Assembly (NCBI GenBank): GCA_947381435.1
Contig: CANCVE010000011.1
Span: 1-64,000, forward strand
From: Chitinophagaceae bacterium
GTDB taxonomy: Bacteria; Bacteroidota; Bacteroidia; Chitinophagales; Chitinophagaceae
Direction: 5' to 3'
DNA length: 64,000 nucleotides
A model generated the notes under the pieces. The model did not search any database. It saw nothing but the letters and a program-made list of their open reading frames with translations, and had not been told where the DNA came from. Shown in pieces: positions 54,177-63,024 of the stretch. Numbering within the stretch: the first letter of the stretch is position 1; each line of letters begins with the position of its first letter. Position numbers and translations under genes: made by a program.

Positions 54177-57100
54177 TTACAGCCAACCACCTATAAAGGC
54201 ATCATTAACTGTTTTTACGTTCTTTAATCTTTTAGCACGACCTACATGCTTTATCTTTTGAACTATTAATGTTACCAACATTAGTAATATGAAAGGTAGT
54301 ATTGTTAGTCCCAATAAACTAATCCATTTACCACCATACATCTTGCGCATTGGACGGCGTAAACGTTCTGCAATAAGGTACATACTCGGTACAATAATCA
54401 ACGTCATAAAGAAGGCAAATGCCAAACCAAAGATGATTGTCCAGCTTAATGGTTTCCAGAATACCACGTTGTCTCCACCAAAGAAGATGTGTGGTTTCAG
54501 TTCACTAAACAAAGTGATGAAGTTGATATTGAAGCCTACAGCGATAGGGATAAAACCTAGTATCGCTGCCAAAGCGGTTAACAATACAGGTATAATACGT
54601 GTTTTACCAGCTTGCACAATGGCTTCTCTTGTTTTCATTCCCCTTCCACGGAGTTCATCCGTAAACTCAATTACCAAGATACCATTCTTTACCACAATGC
54701 CCGCAAGACCAACAATACCTAAACCTGTCATCAATACCGAAACTTCCATACCTGTAGCCGAGAAACCAAGGAATACCCCGATAACGCTAAAGATAATTTC
54801 GGAAAGGATGATAATGGACTTGCTAACGCTATTGAATTGTAATACCAAAATAAATAGTATTGTTCCAAGTGCTATTTTTAATGCACTAAAAAGGAATGCA
54901 CCTGTTTCTGCTTGTTGCTCACCTTCACCTGTTTGCTTGATGGTTACCCCATCTTGCAAGCCTTTAAACTTGGCAATATGACCCGCCAATACTTGGTTTA
55001 CACCTGTGGCATTGTACCCCTGCGTGGTTAATACATTGGACACTAGGGCTATCAAACGCTTTTGGTTTTTGCGTTTCACACTACCTAAAGTGCTAGAAGG
55101 CTCGAACGTAACCAAAGAACTTATAGGGATGCTCTTGATAGCACCACCAGAAGCAAAGTCGCGGAAGTATATCTTCATATTTAGTAACTCAGCCAAGTTT
55201 TTACGTTGTATTTCGTTGTTACGAAGCTGAATCTTATACTCTTCTTTTCCTTCTTTAATCTTAGAAACTTCCTTACCAAATAGGGCAGTCCTAATGGCCA
55301 AACCAATCTGTGCAGTAGAAACACCTTCTATTAATGCACGCTCACGATTGACTTTCAAGGTAATTTCTGGATTGGTTAAATCGACACTCATCTTCAATTC
55401 CTCCACACCCGGCACCTGAATAGAATCTAGATAATTCTTTAGAAGATTAGCCGATTTAATCAATGCATCAAAATCTTCACTAGCAATTTCTATATTGATT
55501 GGAGGATCAGTTGGCGGTCCACCACTTTCTTGGTCAACGGTAATCTGCGCACCTGGGAATCCTTTCATTTCTTTACGGATAGAATCCATATAAGGTCTTG
55601 TAGCTACTCCATTACGTTTCTCGAACTCCACAAATGAAACCTGTATTCTACCCAGTTCGCTTCGTGTACTTCTATCGCCACTGCTAGGGTCATTAGCACC
55701 TAAAGCCACGTTGCTGATAACGCTTTCTACTACTGGATTCTTCTTTCCATTATCCAATCCCAATACTTTGTTTACTCTTTTCTCTAATTCTTGGGTGATA
55801 CTGTCCGTATAGTTTACGTTAGTACCAACTGGTAGTTTGAGGTAAACATATATCTGGTTAGGATCGCCCTTAGGGAAGAAGGTAATAGGGATTCTACCAG
55901 AACTAATTGATCCAATAAAAATAAATAGGGATACAAAGAATAATGCGATAGTGCCTAATAGAAGATAAACAGGTTTCCAACCATCCAATGCCCAACGCAA
56001 TAAGTTTTCGTAGTGACTCATTATCCAAGGTAAGGCCCTGTTTTGGAAACCATGAATAGCATCATCCAATACATAGCTATTAAATATCATCAATAAGCAT
56101 GATAAGGTAATTAGGTTTGCAAAGAACATGTTAAGCGTAGCACCATTTACTTCGATTTCTACAATCACTTTAGATGTGTGTGGGAAAAGAGTAGAGACAT
56201 AAAGTATTAGTGCAGATGCCACAAGGAATAAGAAAAATGGTTTCTTAAATACATCATTTTTTTTCTTTATCCCCTCATCATCAGCATGGTTCATAAAGTC
56301 AACCGCAAATACTGGGTTCATTATAAATGCCACCAACAATGAAGCTGCCAAAGTAAATATTAACATGGTAGGTAAATAAACCATGAATTTACCAATGATA
56401 CCCGGCCAGAAAAGCAACGGGAAGAACGGAGCAAGTGTGGTAAGCGTGCCCGCTAATACCGGAATAAATACCTCGCCAGCAGCCATACGAGCCGAAATGG
56501 TAGAAGATATTTTTCCTTTGCCTTCTACAAATATCCGGTGCGTGTTTTCTATTACCACAATGGCATCATCCACAATAATTCCTAGCCCGAAAAGTAAGGC
56601 AAATAGTACGATGAAGTTTAGGGTAACGTGAGTGCCTACTATCAAGTCTGCTCCCGGCAAGAACACAAACGCCACGAACATACTTAGCGGCACAGACAAG
56701 GCCACAAAGAAGGCGTTGGTAACGCCCATAAAGAACATCAGGATAATTAATACCAAGATGAAACCAATGATAATAGAGTTTACTAAATCGTTAAAAGAGG
56801 TACGTGTCTTAATACTTAAATCGCCTGTTATTACAGCATTTAAGTTTTTAGGATAGATAATGCCACGACTTTCTTCCACAATCTTTTTAACGCCATCACT
56901 TGTTTCAATTAAGTTTTCTCCACTACGTTTAATGATGTTTAACGTAACCACATTTTTGCCATCCAATCGTGCATAGCTTTCTCTTTCTTTGGTAGTATCA
57001 ACGATAGAGGCAATGTCTTTAAGATAGATGGGGCTGCCAGAAGTATTGCGGATGATAATCTTTTCAATATCAAAAGCGGTCTTTAACTGACCTTTCAATT

Positions 57101-57827
57101 GAAGGTTACGTTTCATGGTACCCACATCTAGCAGACCACCAGAAATGTCTAGGTTTTCTCTTTGCACAGCATTGCTGATGTCATCAAAAGTTACACCTGC
57201 ACTTTGCATACGGTAGTTGTCTACATTAATCTGAAACTCCCTTTCTGGCGCACCTACTACATCCACACGAGTAATTTGCGATAAGTCTTCCAGTTTGTCT
57301 TTCAGGTCATCGGCATACTTTTTCAGGTGCACCAAATCATAGTCTCCACTAAGGTTTACATACATAATTGGTTGCTCACTAAAGCTCACTTCCAATGCGG
57401 TAGGAGGTTGTGTAAGATCGGTAGGTAAGTCTTGTTTAGCCTTATCCACCGCATCTTTTACCTTTTGAAGCGCTACATCAGTCTTTACATCCGTATCAAA
57501 CTCTACCATGATAGCACTGTAATCTTGCTGAGAAGTACTGGTAAACTTTTTAATCTTGGCACCAGTAATACCCTTTATTTGTTTCTCAATAGGGCGCGTT
57601 ACCAAGTTTTCAATGTCCTTCGGTGAGTTACCTACATAAATTGTTTGCACATAAATAGTAGGGATAACAATATCGGGAAACTGCTCTTTGGGCAGCGTAA
57701 GAAACTGTGTTATACCTGCCAACGACACAAAGAGCATCGCCAGATAAATGGAGGTCTTATTATTGATACTCCAGGTGGTGGGGCCAAACTCCTTGAATTT
57801 GTCCTTTATATTTTCTAATACACTCAT
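54177..57827 (-). CDS. RND efflux pump inner-membrane permease (AcrB/MdtB group), enlarged
   Basis: A 1216-aa proton-driven exporter, longer than the usual 1030-1050. The N-terminal LFVSLAGITQFLTLPKEQFP and the TM4 charge pair in FGLGIIVDDAIVVIENTHR are RND hallmarks; DELRGRGMKTREAIVQAGKT and GIVVKNGILVIEFTDE mark the second half. Between TM6 and TM7 (about residues 535-610) there is extra sequence with two hydrophobic stretches (KPFFLFLVASALILYVSTLF and LNMFFANLITLSCLLMIF), explaining the length. Last gene of the tetR-tolC-adaptor-pump unit. Confidence 0.93.
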   Translation of the reverse strand: MSVLENIKDKFKEFGPTTWSINNKTSIYLAMLFVSLAGITQFLTLPKEQFPDIVIPTIYVQTIYVGNSPKDIENLVTRPIEKQIKGITGAKIKKFTSTSQQDYSAIMVEFDTDVKTDVALQKVKDAVDKAKQDLPTDLTQPPTALEVSFSEQPIMYVNLSGDYDLVHLKKYADDLKDKLEDLSQITRVDVVGAPEREFQINVDNYRMQSAGVTFDDISNAVQRENLDISGGLLDVGTMKRNLQLKGQLKTAFDIEKIIIRNTSGSPIYLKDIASIVDTTKERESYARLDGKNVVTLNIIKRSGENLIETSDGVKKIVEESRGIIYPKNLNAVITGDLSIKTRTSFNDLVNSIIIGFILVLIILMFFMGVTNAFFVALSVPLSMFVAFVFLPGADLIVGTHVTLNFIVLFALLFGLGIIVDDAIVVIENTHRIFVEGKGKISSTISARMAAGEVFIPVLAGTLTTLAPFFPLLFWPGIIGKFMVYLPTMLIFTLAASLLVAFIMNPVFAVDFMNHADDEGIKKKNDVFKKPFFLFLVASALILYVSTLFPHTSKVIVEIEVNGATLNMFFANLITLSCLLMIFNSYVLDDAIHGFQNRALPWIMSHYENLLRWALDGWKPVYLLLGTIALFFVSLFIFIGSISSGRIPITFFPKGDPNQIYVYLKLPVGTNVNYTDSITQELEKRVNKVLGLDNGKKNPVVESVISNVALGANDPSSGDRSTRSELGRIQVSFVEFEKRNGVATRPYMDSIRKEMKGFPGAQITVDQESGGPPTDPPINIEIASEDFDALIKSANLLKNYLDSIQVPGVEELKMSVDLTNPEITLKVNRERALIEGVSTAQIGLAIRTALFGKEVSKIKEGKEEYKIQLRNNEIQRKNLAELLNMKIYFRDFASGGAIKSIPISSLVTFEPSSTLGSVKRKNQKRLIALVSNVLTTQGYNATGVNQVLAGHIAKFKGLQDGVTIKQTGEGEQQAETGAFLFSALKIALGTILFILVLQFNSVSKSIIILSEIIFSVIGVFLGFSATGMEVSVLMTGLGIVGLAGIVVKNGILVIEFTDELRGRGMKTREAIVQAGKTRIIPVLLTALAAILGFIPIAVGFNINFITLFSELKPHIFFGGDNVVFWKPLSWTIIFGLAFAFFMTLIIVPSMYLIAERLRRPMRKMYGGKWISLLGLTILPFILLMLVTLIVQKIKHVGRAKRLKNVKTVNDAFIGGWL

Positions 57828-57842
57828 AAGTTTTAAATTTTA

Positions 57843-58361
57843 CCACATAGGCACAGTAGGCACATAGTGGGATTAAGAAAAAAGAAGTTCACATTAGATT
57901 ATTATTCTAATCTTGAGTATAGTTCATTAACCATTGTTTTTTGTCCTTCTTTGTAAATGTTGGTACAATTAAAGTTTATAATTACTCCTTTGGGCTTTTC
58001 TAAAAGCTTCATGTATGTGAGTAATTGAGCTAGATTAACGGGATGAATACTGTCAATAGCTTTTAACTCAACAATAATTTCATCTTCTACTATCACATCC
58101 AGCCGTAATGTAGCACCTAATATCTTACCCTTGTAAACAACGGGCACATAGACTTGAGATTTATACGACAATTGCTTTCTTATTAATTCTTCGATAAAAC
58201 AAGATTCATAGATGCTTTCTAATAAGCCAGGCCCTAATTCCTTATGTACTTCGATAGCACACCCTATGATTGAGTAGGTTAAATTATCAATGTGCTTCTT
58301 AGTCATTTATCTATGTTTTCTTTCTTTATTCTTAAGGAAACTATGTGTCTATGTGCCTATG
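57843..58361. repeat. Inverted pair of cacatagg repeats around the GxxExxY gene
   Basis: Left copy cacataggcacagtaggcac (57844-57867) and right copy ctatgtgtctatgtgcctat (58339-58361) are near-perfect inverse copies flanking the GxxExxY gene on both sides. The same pair, without a gene, is at 47209-47327. Confidence 0.82.
57902..58306 (-). CDS. GxxExxY protein (PD-(D/E)XK-like)
   Basis: A 134-aa protein of the GxxExxY family named for GPGLLESIYESCF (G-x2-E-x2-Y at about 28-34). The C-terminal half has the restriction-like core LRLDVIVEDEIIVELKAID (Asp, Glu, Lys in order), consistent with a PD-(D/E)XK fold. Function unknown; members are often found as single genes dropped between unrelated genes. 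Here it interrupts an RND operon between adaptor and pump and is enclosed by inverted repeats. Confidence 0.88.
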   Translation of the reverse strand: MTKKHIDNLTYSIIGCAIEVHKELGPGLLESIYESCFIEELIRKQLSYKSQVYVPVVYKGKILGATLRLDVIVEDEIIVELKAIDSIHPVNLAQLLTYMKLLEKPKGVIINFNCTNIYKEGQKTMVNELYSRLE

Positions 58362-58369
58362 TGTTGAAG

Positions 58370-59569
58370 CTATTTAGTGGTTAACAACTGTCCTTCATAC
58401 AAACCTTGGTAACCTTCGGTAATGATTACATCACCTACTGCGATTCCACTTTTAATTTCAAGTTTATCAGCATAAAGATCGCCGATGGTAACAGGCTTTT
58501 TCTTCGCTACAAGCTTTGAACCTTCTTGTGCAGCCACCATTACATACTTTCCTTTTTCATCATTTTGTAAAGTATTTACCGACACAGTAATTGCTTTGGC
58601 ATTAGTGTAATCTTGAATGTTTACAAGCGCAATTTGGTTAGGATGAAAACTATTATCAGACGGAATCTTAGCTTCTACATAAAAGCTTCTACTATTTGCA
58701 TCTATCAGGTTACTTGCTACTGTTACAGTTGCTTCAATAGTTTTCTTAATATCAGGTAGATTCACTTTTATTCTACTTCCTACATGAACCTTGTTTATGT
58801 AGTTTTCTGGAATGTTTACAACCACCTTCAAGTCGCTCGCATTTACAATTTTTATTTGTGGTGCATTACCTAAAACACCAGTAAATGCTTCACCCACACG
58901 AACATTAACTTCATCGGCAACACCACTTACATCTGCATACACATTCGTAAAGTTTAATTGCTCTTTAGAAATCTTCACTTGTTCTTCTGTAGCCTTTAAT
59001 TGCGATTCAAGACTTTCAACATTGTTTTTTGCAGTAATCAACTGTACTTCTGTTCCAATATTCTCTGCCCAAAGACTCTTTTGTTTTTCATACATTGTCT
59101 TAGCAAAATTCAATTGAGTGCGCAATGTTTTTAAACCTTGCTCGCCAGCTGCTAGGCTTTGTTTTGCTATTATATTATCCAATTGAAGCAATAATTGTCC
59201 CTTCTTCACTTCGTCTCCTTTCTTTACAAAGATTGCTTTCACTTGTCCGCCACCATTTTTAGGCGTTACATAGCTAATGTTTACGGCTTCTACTTTTCCT
59301 TCCAAATCAATAAAATGACTGAATGGTTGTGGTGCAACAGTTTCAATTGCTACCAATTTAGCTTTCTCTGCTACTACAGATGATGGATCAAGCTTGGCAA
59401 TCTCCGCTTCCAATCCTGCAATCTGTGTTACCAAAGCAGTTTGCTGTTCTTTCAGTTTTGCCAATTGGTCTTTCTTTCCTTGTATGCCGGCATCACCTGC
59501 TTTTTTGCCGCCACAAGCTGCCATTGTGATTACTGAAATTATCAGTATTGTTGTTCTTAATTGTTTCAT
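58370..59569 (-). CDS. RND efflux periplasmic adaptor (membrane fusion protein)
   Basis: A 399-aa lipoprotein adaptor linking the pump to TolC. Lipobox MAACGGKK near the N-terminus (start taken at 59569, MKQLRTTILIISV; the frame is open 28 codons upstream), an early coiled coil (LAKLKEQQTALVTQIAGL), the biotinyl-like lipoyl motif VKKGDEVKKGQLLLQLDN, a second helical hairpin, and beta-barrel and membrane-proximal domains (VRVGEAFTGVLG, NTLQNDEKGKYVMVA). Confidence 0.93.
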   Translation of the reverse strand: MKQLRTTILIISVITMAACGGKKAGDAGIQGKKDQLAKLKEQQTALVTQIAGLEAEIAKLDPSSVVAEKAKLVAIETVAPQPFSHFIDLEGKVEAVNISYVTPKNGGGQVKAIFVKKGDEVKKGQLLLQLDNIIAKQSLAAGEQGLKTLRTQLNFAKTMYEKQKSLWAENIGTEVQLITAKNNVESLESQLKATEEQVKISKEQLNFTNVYADVSGVADEVNVRVGEAFTGVLGNAPQIKIVNASDLKVVVNIPENYINKVHVGSRIKVNLPDIKKTIEATVTVASNLIDANSRSFYVEAKIPSDNSFHPNQIALVNIQDYTNAKAITVSVNTLQNDEKGKYVMVAAQEGSKLVAKKKPVTIGDLYADKLEIKSGIAVGDVIITEGYQGLYEGQLLTTK

Positions 59570-59626
59570 GTTATCTATGATTAATTGTGATTTGAATGAA
59601 ATGAATGATTCTTTCTTACTTAATAC

Positions 59627-59668
59627 CTTCAACTCTTGACTTTCGACTTTCAACTCTCGACTAATCTA
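59627..59668. repeat. 7-bp repeats over the tolC stop codon
   Basis: Six 7-mers: cttcaac, tcttgac, tttcgac, tttcaac, tctcgac, taatcta. The last overlaps the tolC stop codon (59666-59668). Confidence 0.82.
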
Positions 59669-61009
59669 AAGCTTGCCTATTGCCTTTTGATAATCTACTT
59701 TAGCGATGATGGCACTGTACAATGCATTAATATAATTAGTCTGAGCAGTAACAAGATCCGTTTGAGCCGCAGTTATTTCCGTATTACTACCAGTACCTAC
59801 TTCAAACTTCTTTTTTGTCTGATTATACACTGTCTCAGCTAATACCATATTTTTCTTCTGAAAGTCAATGGTAGCAACTGCCGTCTTATAATTTAGGGTT
59901 GCTTGCTCCACGTCACTATCAATGGTGTGTTTCAGGTTATCAATGTTGTTCTCTGTTTGCTTCAATTCAATTTTAGACTGTTTCACTTTTGCGTCTTTTG
60001 CGAAACCATCAAATATTGGAATAGAGATATTCAATCCTACCCAAGATGCGGGATACCAATCTCCCTTTTGCAAAAAGTCGAAACTGTGCCTGTACGCTTG
60101 CTTTGCATAAGTACCACTAACCGCAACAGTAGGCAAATACGAAAGTTGGTAACGTTTTATGTTGTATTCGTTAAGTTTCTTACCAAGCATGGCATATTGG
60201 TATTCCTTTCTATCACTGTATTGGTAAGGAGCATCTTGCAAAATACCATCCTTTATCTGTGCTTCGCTTAGGGTATCAGTCAATTCTAACACCTCCTTTG
60301 CAGGCATACCAATCAATGTTTTCAAGCCCAGATACCCTATGTTTATGCTGTTTACAATGCTAAGTTTCTGTGTTTTTAGGTTAGTTACTTGCACATCAAT
60401 CTTGTCTACATCTAGCTTTTCGGCAAAGCCAGTTTTAAACAACTCCTTGGCATCGTGTTGTAGTTTTTCAAGCCTAGAAATGTTGGCATCTATCAAGGCA
60501 ATCTGTGTTTTACTCACTACCAATTGATAATATACCTTCTCCACATTGGTTTTAATTACCTCTTCCGTTACTTCAATGTTTTTAGATTGAAAATCGATAG
60601 AAGCCTTTCTTGCTTGCAATCCTACAAATACCTGCCCATCAAAAAGCAACTGTTGCAACTGCAAAGACGCTGTAGAATTGTAGTTGAGTCCAAAATTTAC
60701 AGCTTGATCTGTTGGGCCAAATGCTCCTGCTGGTATTACCTGTGTAGGGATATCAAAGTACTTAGTTGCAGCAATATTACCAGATAACGAAGGCATTGCC
60801 GCTGCCGTAATACCACGATTTACTTGCTTCTGAATGTCCAGATTCAACAAAGCATTCTTTACTTGCGTATTGTTCTTTTTTGCATACTCTACCGTTTGCT
60901 GCAACGTAAAGCTGTGTGTATTAGTTGTTTGCGTCTGTGCAAATGCACCAGATGCCACCAACAGCAGCACATACATCAACGCTGTTTTTACGTGTTTGTG
61001 TGTCATCAT
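59666..61009 (-). CDS. TolC-family outer-membrane efflux protein
   Basis: A 447-aa outer-membrane channel. Signal peptide to about residue 25 (VLLLVASGAFAQ) and the TolC pattern of two helical repeats (FTLQQTVEYAKKNNTQVKNA, and KKFEVGTGSNTEITAAQTDL near the C-terminus). It overlaps the tetR gene by 4 bp (ATGA) and is followed by the adaptor gene, so translation is coupled. Confidence 0.93.
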   Translation of the reverse strand: MMTHKHVKTALMYVLLLVASGAFAQTQTTNTHSFTLQQTVEYAKKNNTQVKNALLNLDIQKQVNRGITAAAMPSLSGNIAATKYFDIPTQVIPAGAFGPTDQAVNFGLNYNSTASLQLQQLLFDGQVFVGLQARKASIDFQSKNIEVTEEVIKTNVEKVYYQLVVSKTQIALIDANISRLEKLQHDAKELFKTGFAEKLDVDKIDVQVTNLKTQKLSIVNSINIGYLGLKTLIGMPAKEVLELTDTLSEAQIKDGILQDAPYQYSDRKEYQYAMLGKKLNEYNIKRYQLSYLPTVAVSGTYAKQAYRHSFDFLQKGDWYPASWVGLNISIPIFDGFAKDAKVKQSKIELKQTENNIDNLKHTIDSDVEQATLNYKTAVATIDFQKKNMVLAETVYNQTKKKFEVGTGSNTEITAAQTDLVTAQTNYINALYSAIIAKVDYQKAIGKL

Positions 61010-61626
61010 AATTGTTGTTTTTTTCTTTCTAATTTATATTTAGTTATCAATTCTTTTCCCTTTTCAGTTACCAATCCGTGCAAAAAGTTATCCGTTATCT
61101 CTACGCACAACCTCGATAGTGGATAGCTGCCATGTGGAAAGTAGTTCATGTTAAAAATGAGAAACATACTCCCTATTCTATACTTTGTTACGATGTCCGA
61201 GTCTATTTCTGCTCTATAATTTCCTTCGGCAATACCTCTGTCTAAATTTTCCTTTATAGTTTCGTATAAGTAGGCATTATGATGCTCGGTAAACTTTTTA
61301 AATGACTTTGGATGATATTTTTCCAAGTCAAAAAGAATGGACGGATTAAAGCCTGCAAACATTTCTTCCATAATATCCAATGCTAAAAACATCTCATGTA
61401 CTGCATTGTCCGAAACCTTCTTGGTGTGAGAACAATCGCATTCCATCCTATTCATCTCTATGTTCAGAACACCATCTACAACTGCGTCTTTATCTTTGTA
61501 CGACTGATAAATAGTCTTTTTCGAAATGCCTAGTTGGCTCGCTATTTCATCCATACTAATGCTCCGAATGCCATATCTCATAAACAGTTCGTGTGCCTTT
61601 CGTACTATCCTTTCTCCTATCTCCAT
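61006..61626 (-). CDS. TetR/AcrR-family repressor of the efflux operon
   Basis: A 206-aa regulator with the N-terminal helix-turn-helix MEIGERIVRKAHELFMRYGI, SISMDEIASQLGISKKTIYQ. The frame is open to 61674, but that extension would run through the inverted repeat at 61654-61681, so I placed the start at 61626. It leads the operon that encodes tolC, the adaptor and the pump, a common arrangement for self-regulated efflux. Confidence 0.9.
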   Translation of the reverse strand: MEIGERIVRKAHELFMRYGIRSISMDEIASQLGISKKTIYQSYKDKDAVVDGVLNIEMNRMECDCSHTKKVSDNAVHEMFLALDIMEEMFAGFNPSILFDLEKYHPKSFKKFTEHHNAYLYETIKENLDRGIAEGNYRAEIDSDIVTKYRIGSMFLIFNMNYFPHGSYPLSRLCVEITDNFLHGLVTEKGKELITKYKLERKKQQL

Positions 61627-61653
61627 TTCTTTTAAAATCTGCCGCGAAACTAA

Positions 61654-61681
61654 GGAAACTTTTTTTGTTACCAAAGTTTCC
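61654..61681. promoter_or_regulatory. Likely TetR operator upstream of the efflux operon
   Basis: Perfect 9-bp inverted repeat ggaaacttt / aaagtttcc separated by 10 bp, 28 bp upstream of the chosen tetR start. A palindrome of this size and position is typical for self-repression by TetR-family proteins. Confidence 0.65.
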
Positions 61682-61860
61682 GCTTAATTATTTTTATTTT
61701 TTATAGAAAATTTAGAATGCTCAATTCAAAGTTGACGGATAAGACAAAAAAATATTTTATCTGTCTAAAGAAAAAAGAAAGAATATTTTATCCATAATTT
61801 ATTGATTGAACAAGCGCTTTCGTTAAATACTATTGATTCAAAATGCCTAATCAAACACAG

Positions 61861-62154
61861 CATTTGGCAAAGCAAACGTGGCATTTGGTAAAGCAAATGC
61901 GGCATAAGGCAAAGCAAATACGGCATAAGGCAAAGCAAATGCGACGGAAGTTCAAGCTTATACGACGGAAGTTCAAGCTTTTGCGACGAAAGTCCAAACT
62001 TATGCGACGAAAGTTCAAGCTTACGCGACGGAAGTTCAAACTTATGCGACGGAAGTTCAAACCTATGCGACGGAAGTTCAAACTTATGTGACGGAAGTTC
62101 AAACTTATGCGACGGAAGTTCAAGCTTTTGCGACGGAAGTTCAAACTTATGCGG
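61861..62154. repeat. 21-bp tandem array D (14 units, two subtypes)
   Basis: Fourteen 21-bp units without length change: four of type cataaggcaaagcaaatgcg, then ten of type cggaagttcaaacttatgcg, plus a partial fifteenth. The array lies in the divergent gap between tetR and merR. Frames of 82 to 130 codons on both strands (RRKFKLM or HKFELPS heptads) arise from the multiple-of-three period and are not called. The region 61682-61860 holds nothing else. Confidence 0.95.
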
Positions 62155-62292
62155 CATAAGTTCTGTCGTGAAACACTAACTAACCGTTAGCTTTTGCCAT
62201 ATTAACCTGCTTAATGTGAATAAACCTCGGCTTTTCCACCATCCCTACTAATCTTATTGGGAAGTAGACCTTTGGTTTGTTATTTTTACACA

Positions 62293-63024
62293 ATGGCACT
62301 TCAACAATTAGACTTATTCGGTAACCCCATTCCTGCTTCTAAGCAAGAAGAGGCAAAGGTTTCCACTACCAATAAAACAATTTCTCCTAAAAAAGAAAAA
62401 CCGCTTTCTGCACCTGTTATTCAAGAATCGAAAGCAGTTACCACTGATGATACAATTAAAGATCAAGCAACAGATTCCAATCAAAATCAAGTAGTGTATA
62501 GCGATAGTCAGATTAGGGTAAAAATAAAACCTAAAAAAGAGACTGTTGAAACCGAAGAAGACGCTTTTCCCAAAAAGAAAAAGCGTGGACGTAAGAAAGG
62601 AGCAGTACGGAAAAATGTAGCCAAGGGAAGTAAGATGAAGGTGAACGGTAAGGAAGTAGAAAATAAATCGAATTACCTTAATATACCCGATGATGAAACC
62701 TTGAATAAAAAATTGTATTGGGGCATTTCAGAAGTAGCCGTCATGTTTGGTGTAGCCAACTCGTTAATTCGCTTTTGGACAAACGAATTTGCAGTGATAA
62801 CGCCAAGAAAAGGGGTAGGAAGCCACCGTTTTTATCGTACTGAAGACATTAGAAAGCTAGAACTAATCTACGATTTAATAAGGGTAAAACAATTTAGTAT
62901 TGATGGTGCTAGGAAATACCTGACAAATAATAAGGAAGAAATAGATGTGCAAACAGAGGTAATGCAATCCCTTACCAAGTTTAAAACCTTTTTGATGGAA
63001 CTTAAAACAAGCATTGGCGAATGA
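62293..63024 (+). CDS. MerR-family transcriptional regulator
   Basis: A 243-aa protein: a long Lys/Glu-rich, probably disordered N-terminal part (about 1-135, including FPKKKKRGRKKGA) and a C-terminal MerR helix-turn-helix with wing (YWGISEVAVMFGVANSLIRF, SHRFYRTEDIRKLELIYDLI). Start at 62293 (MALQQLDLFGN). This long-tailed MerR type is common in Bacteroidota; the target is unknown. It overlaps the next gene by 4 bp. Confidence 0.87.
   Translation: MALQQLDLFGNPIPASKQEEAKVSTTNKTISPKKEKPLSAPVIQESKAVTTDDTIKDQATDSNQNQVVYSDSQIRVKIKPKKETVETEEDAFPKKKKRGRKKGAVRKNVAKGSKMKVNGKEVENKSNYLNIPDDETLNKKLYWGISEVAVMFGVANSLIRFWTNEFAVITPRKGVGSHRFYRTEDIRKLELIYDLIRVKQFSIDGARKYLTNNKEEIDVQTEVMQSLTKFKTFLMELKTSIGE

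Noticed and set aside
61861-62154. CRISPR array
   Set aside because: Units are directly adjacent without unique spacers, and no cas gene is present.
61765-62157. Heptad frames on both strands over array D (HKFELPS, RRKFKLM, NFRRISL)
   Set aside because: Three frames on opposite strands are open at the same time, as expected from a 21-bp repeat, so none is specific evidence of a gene.
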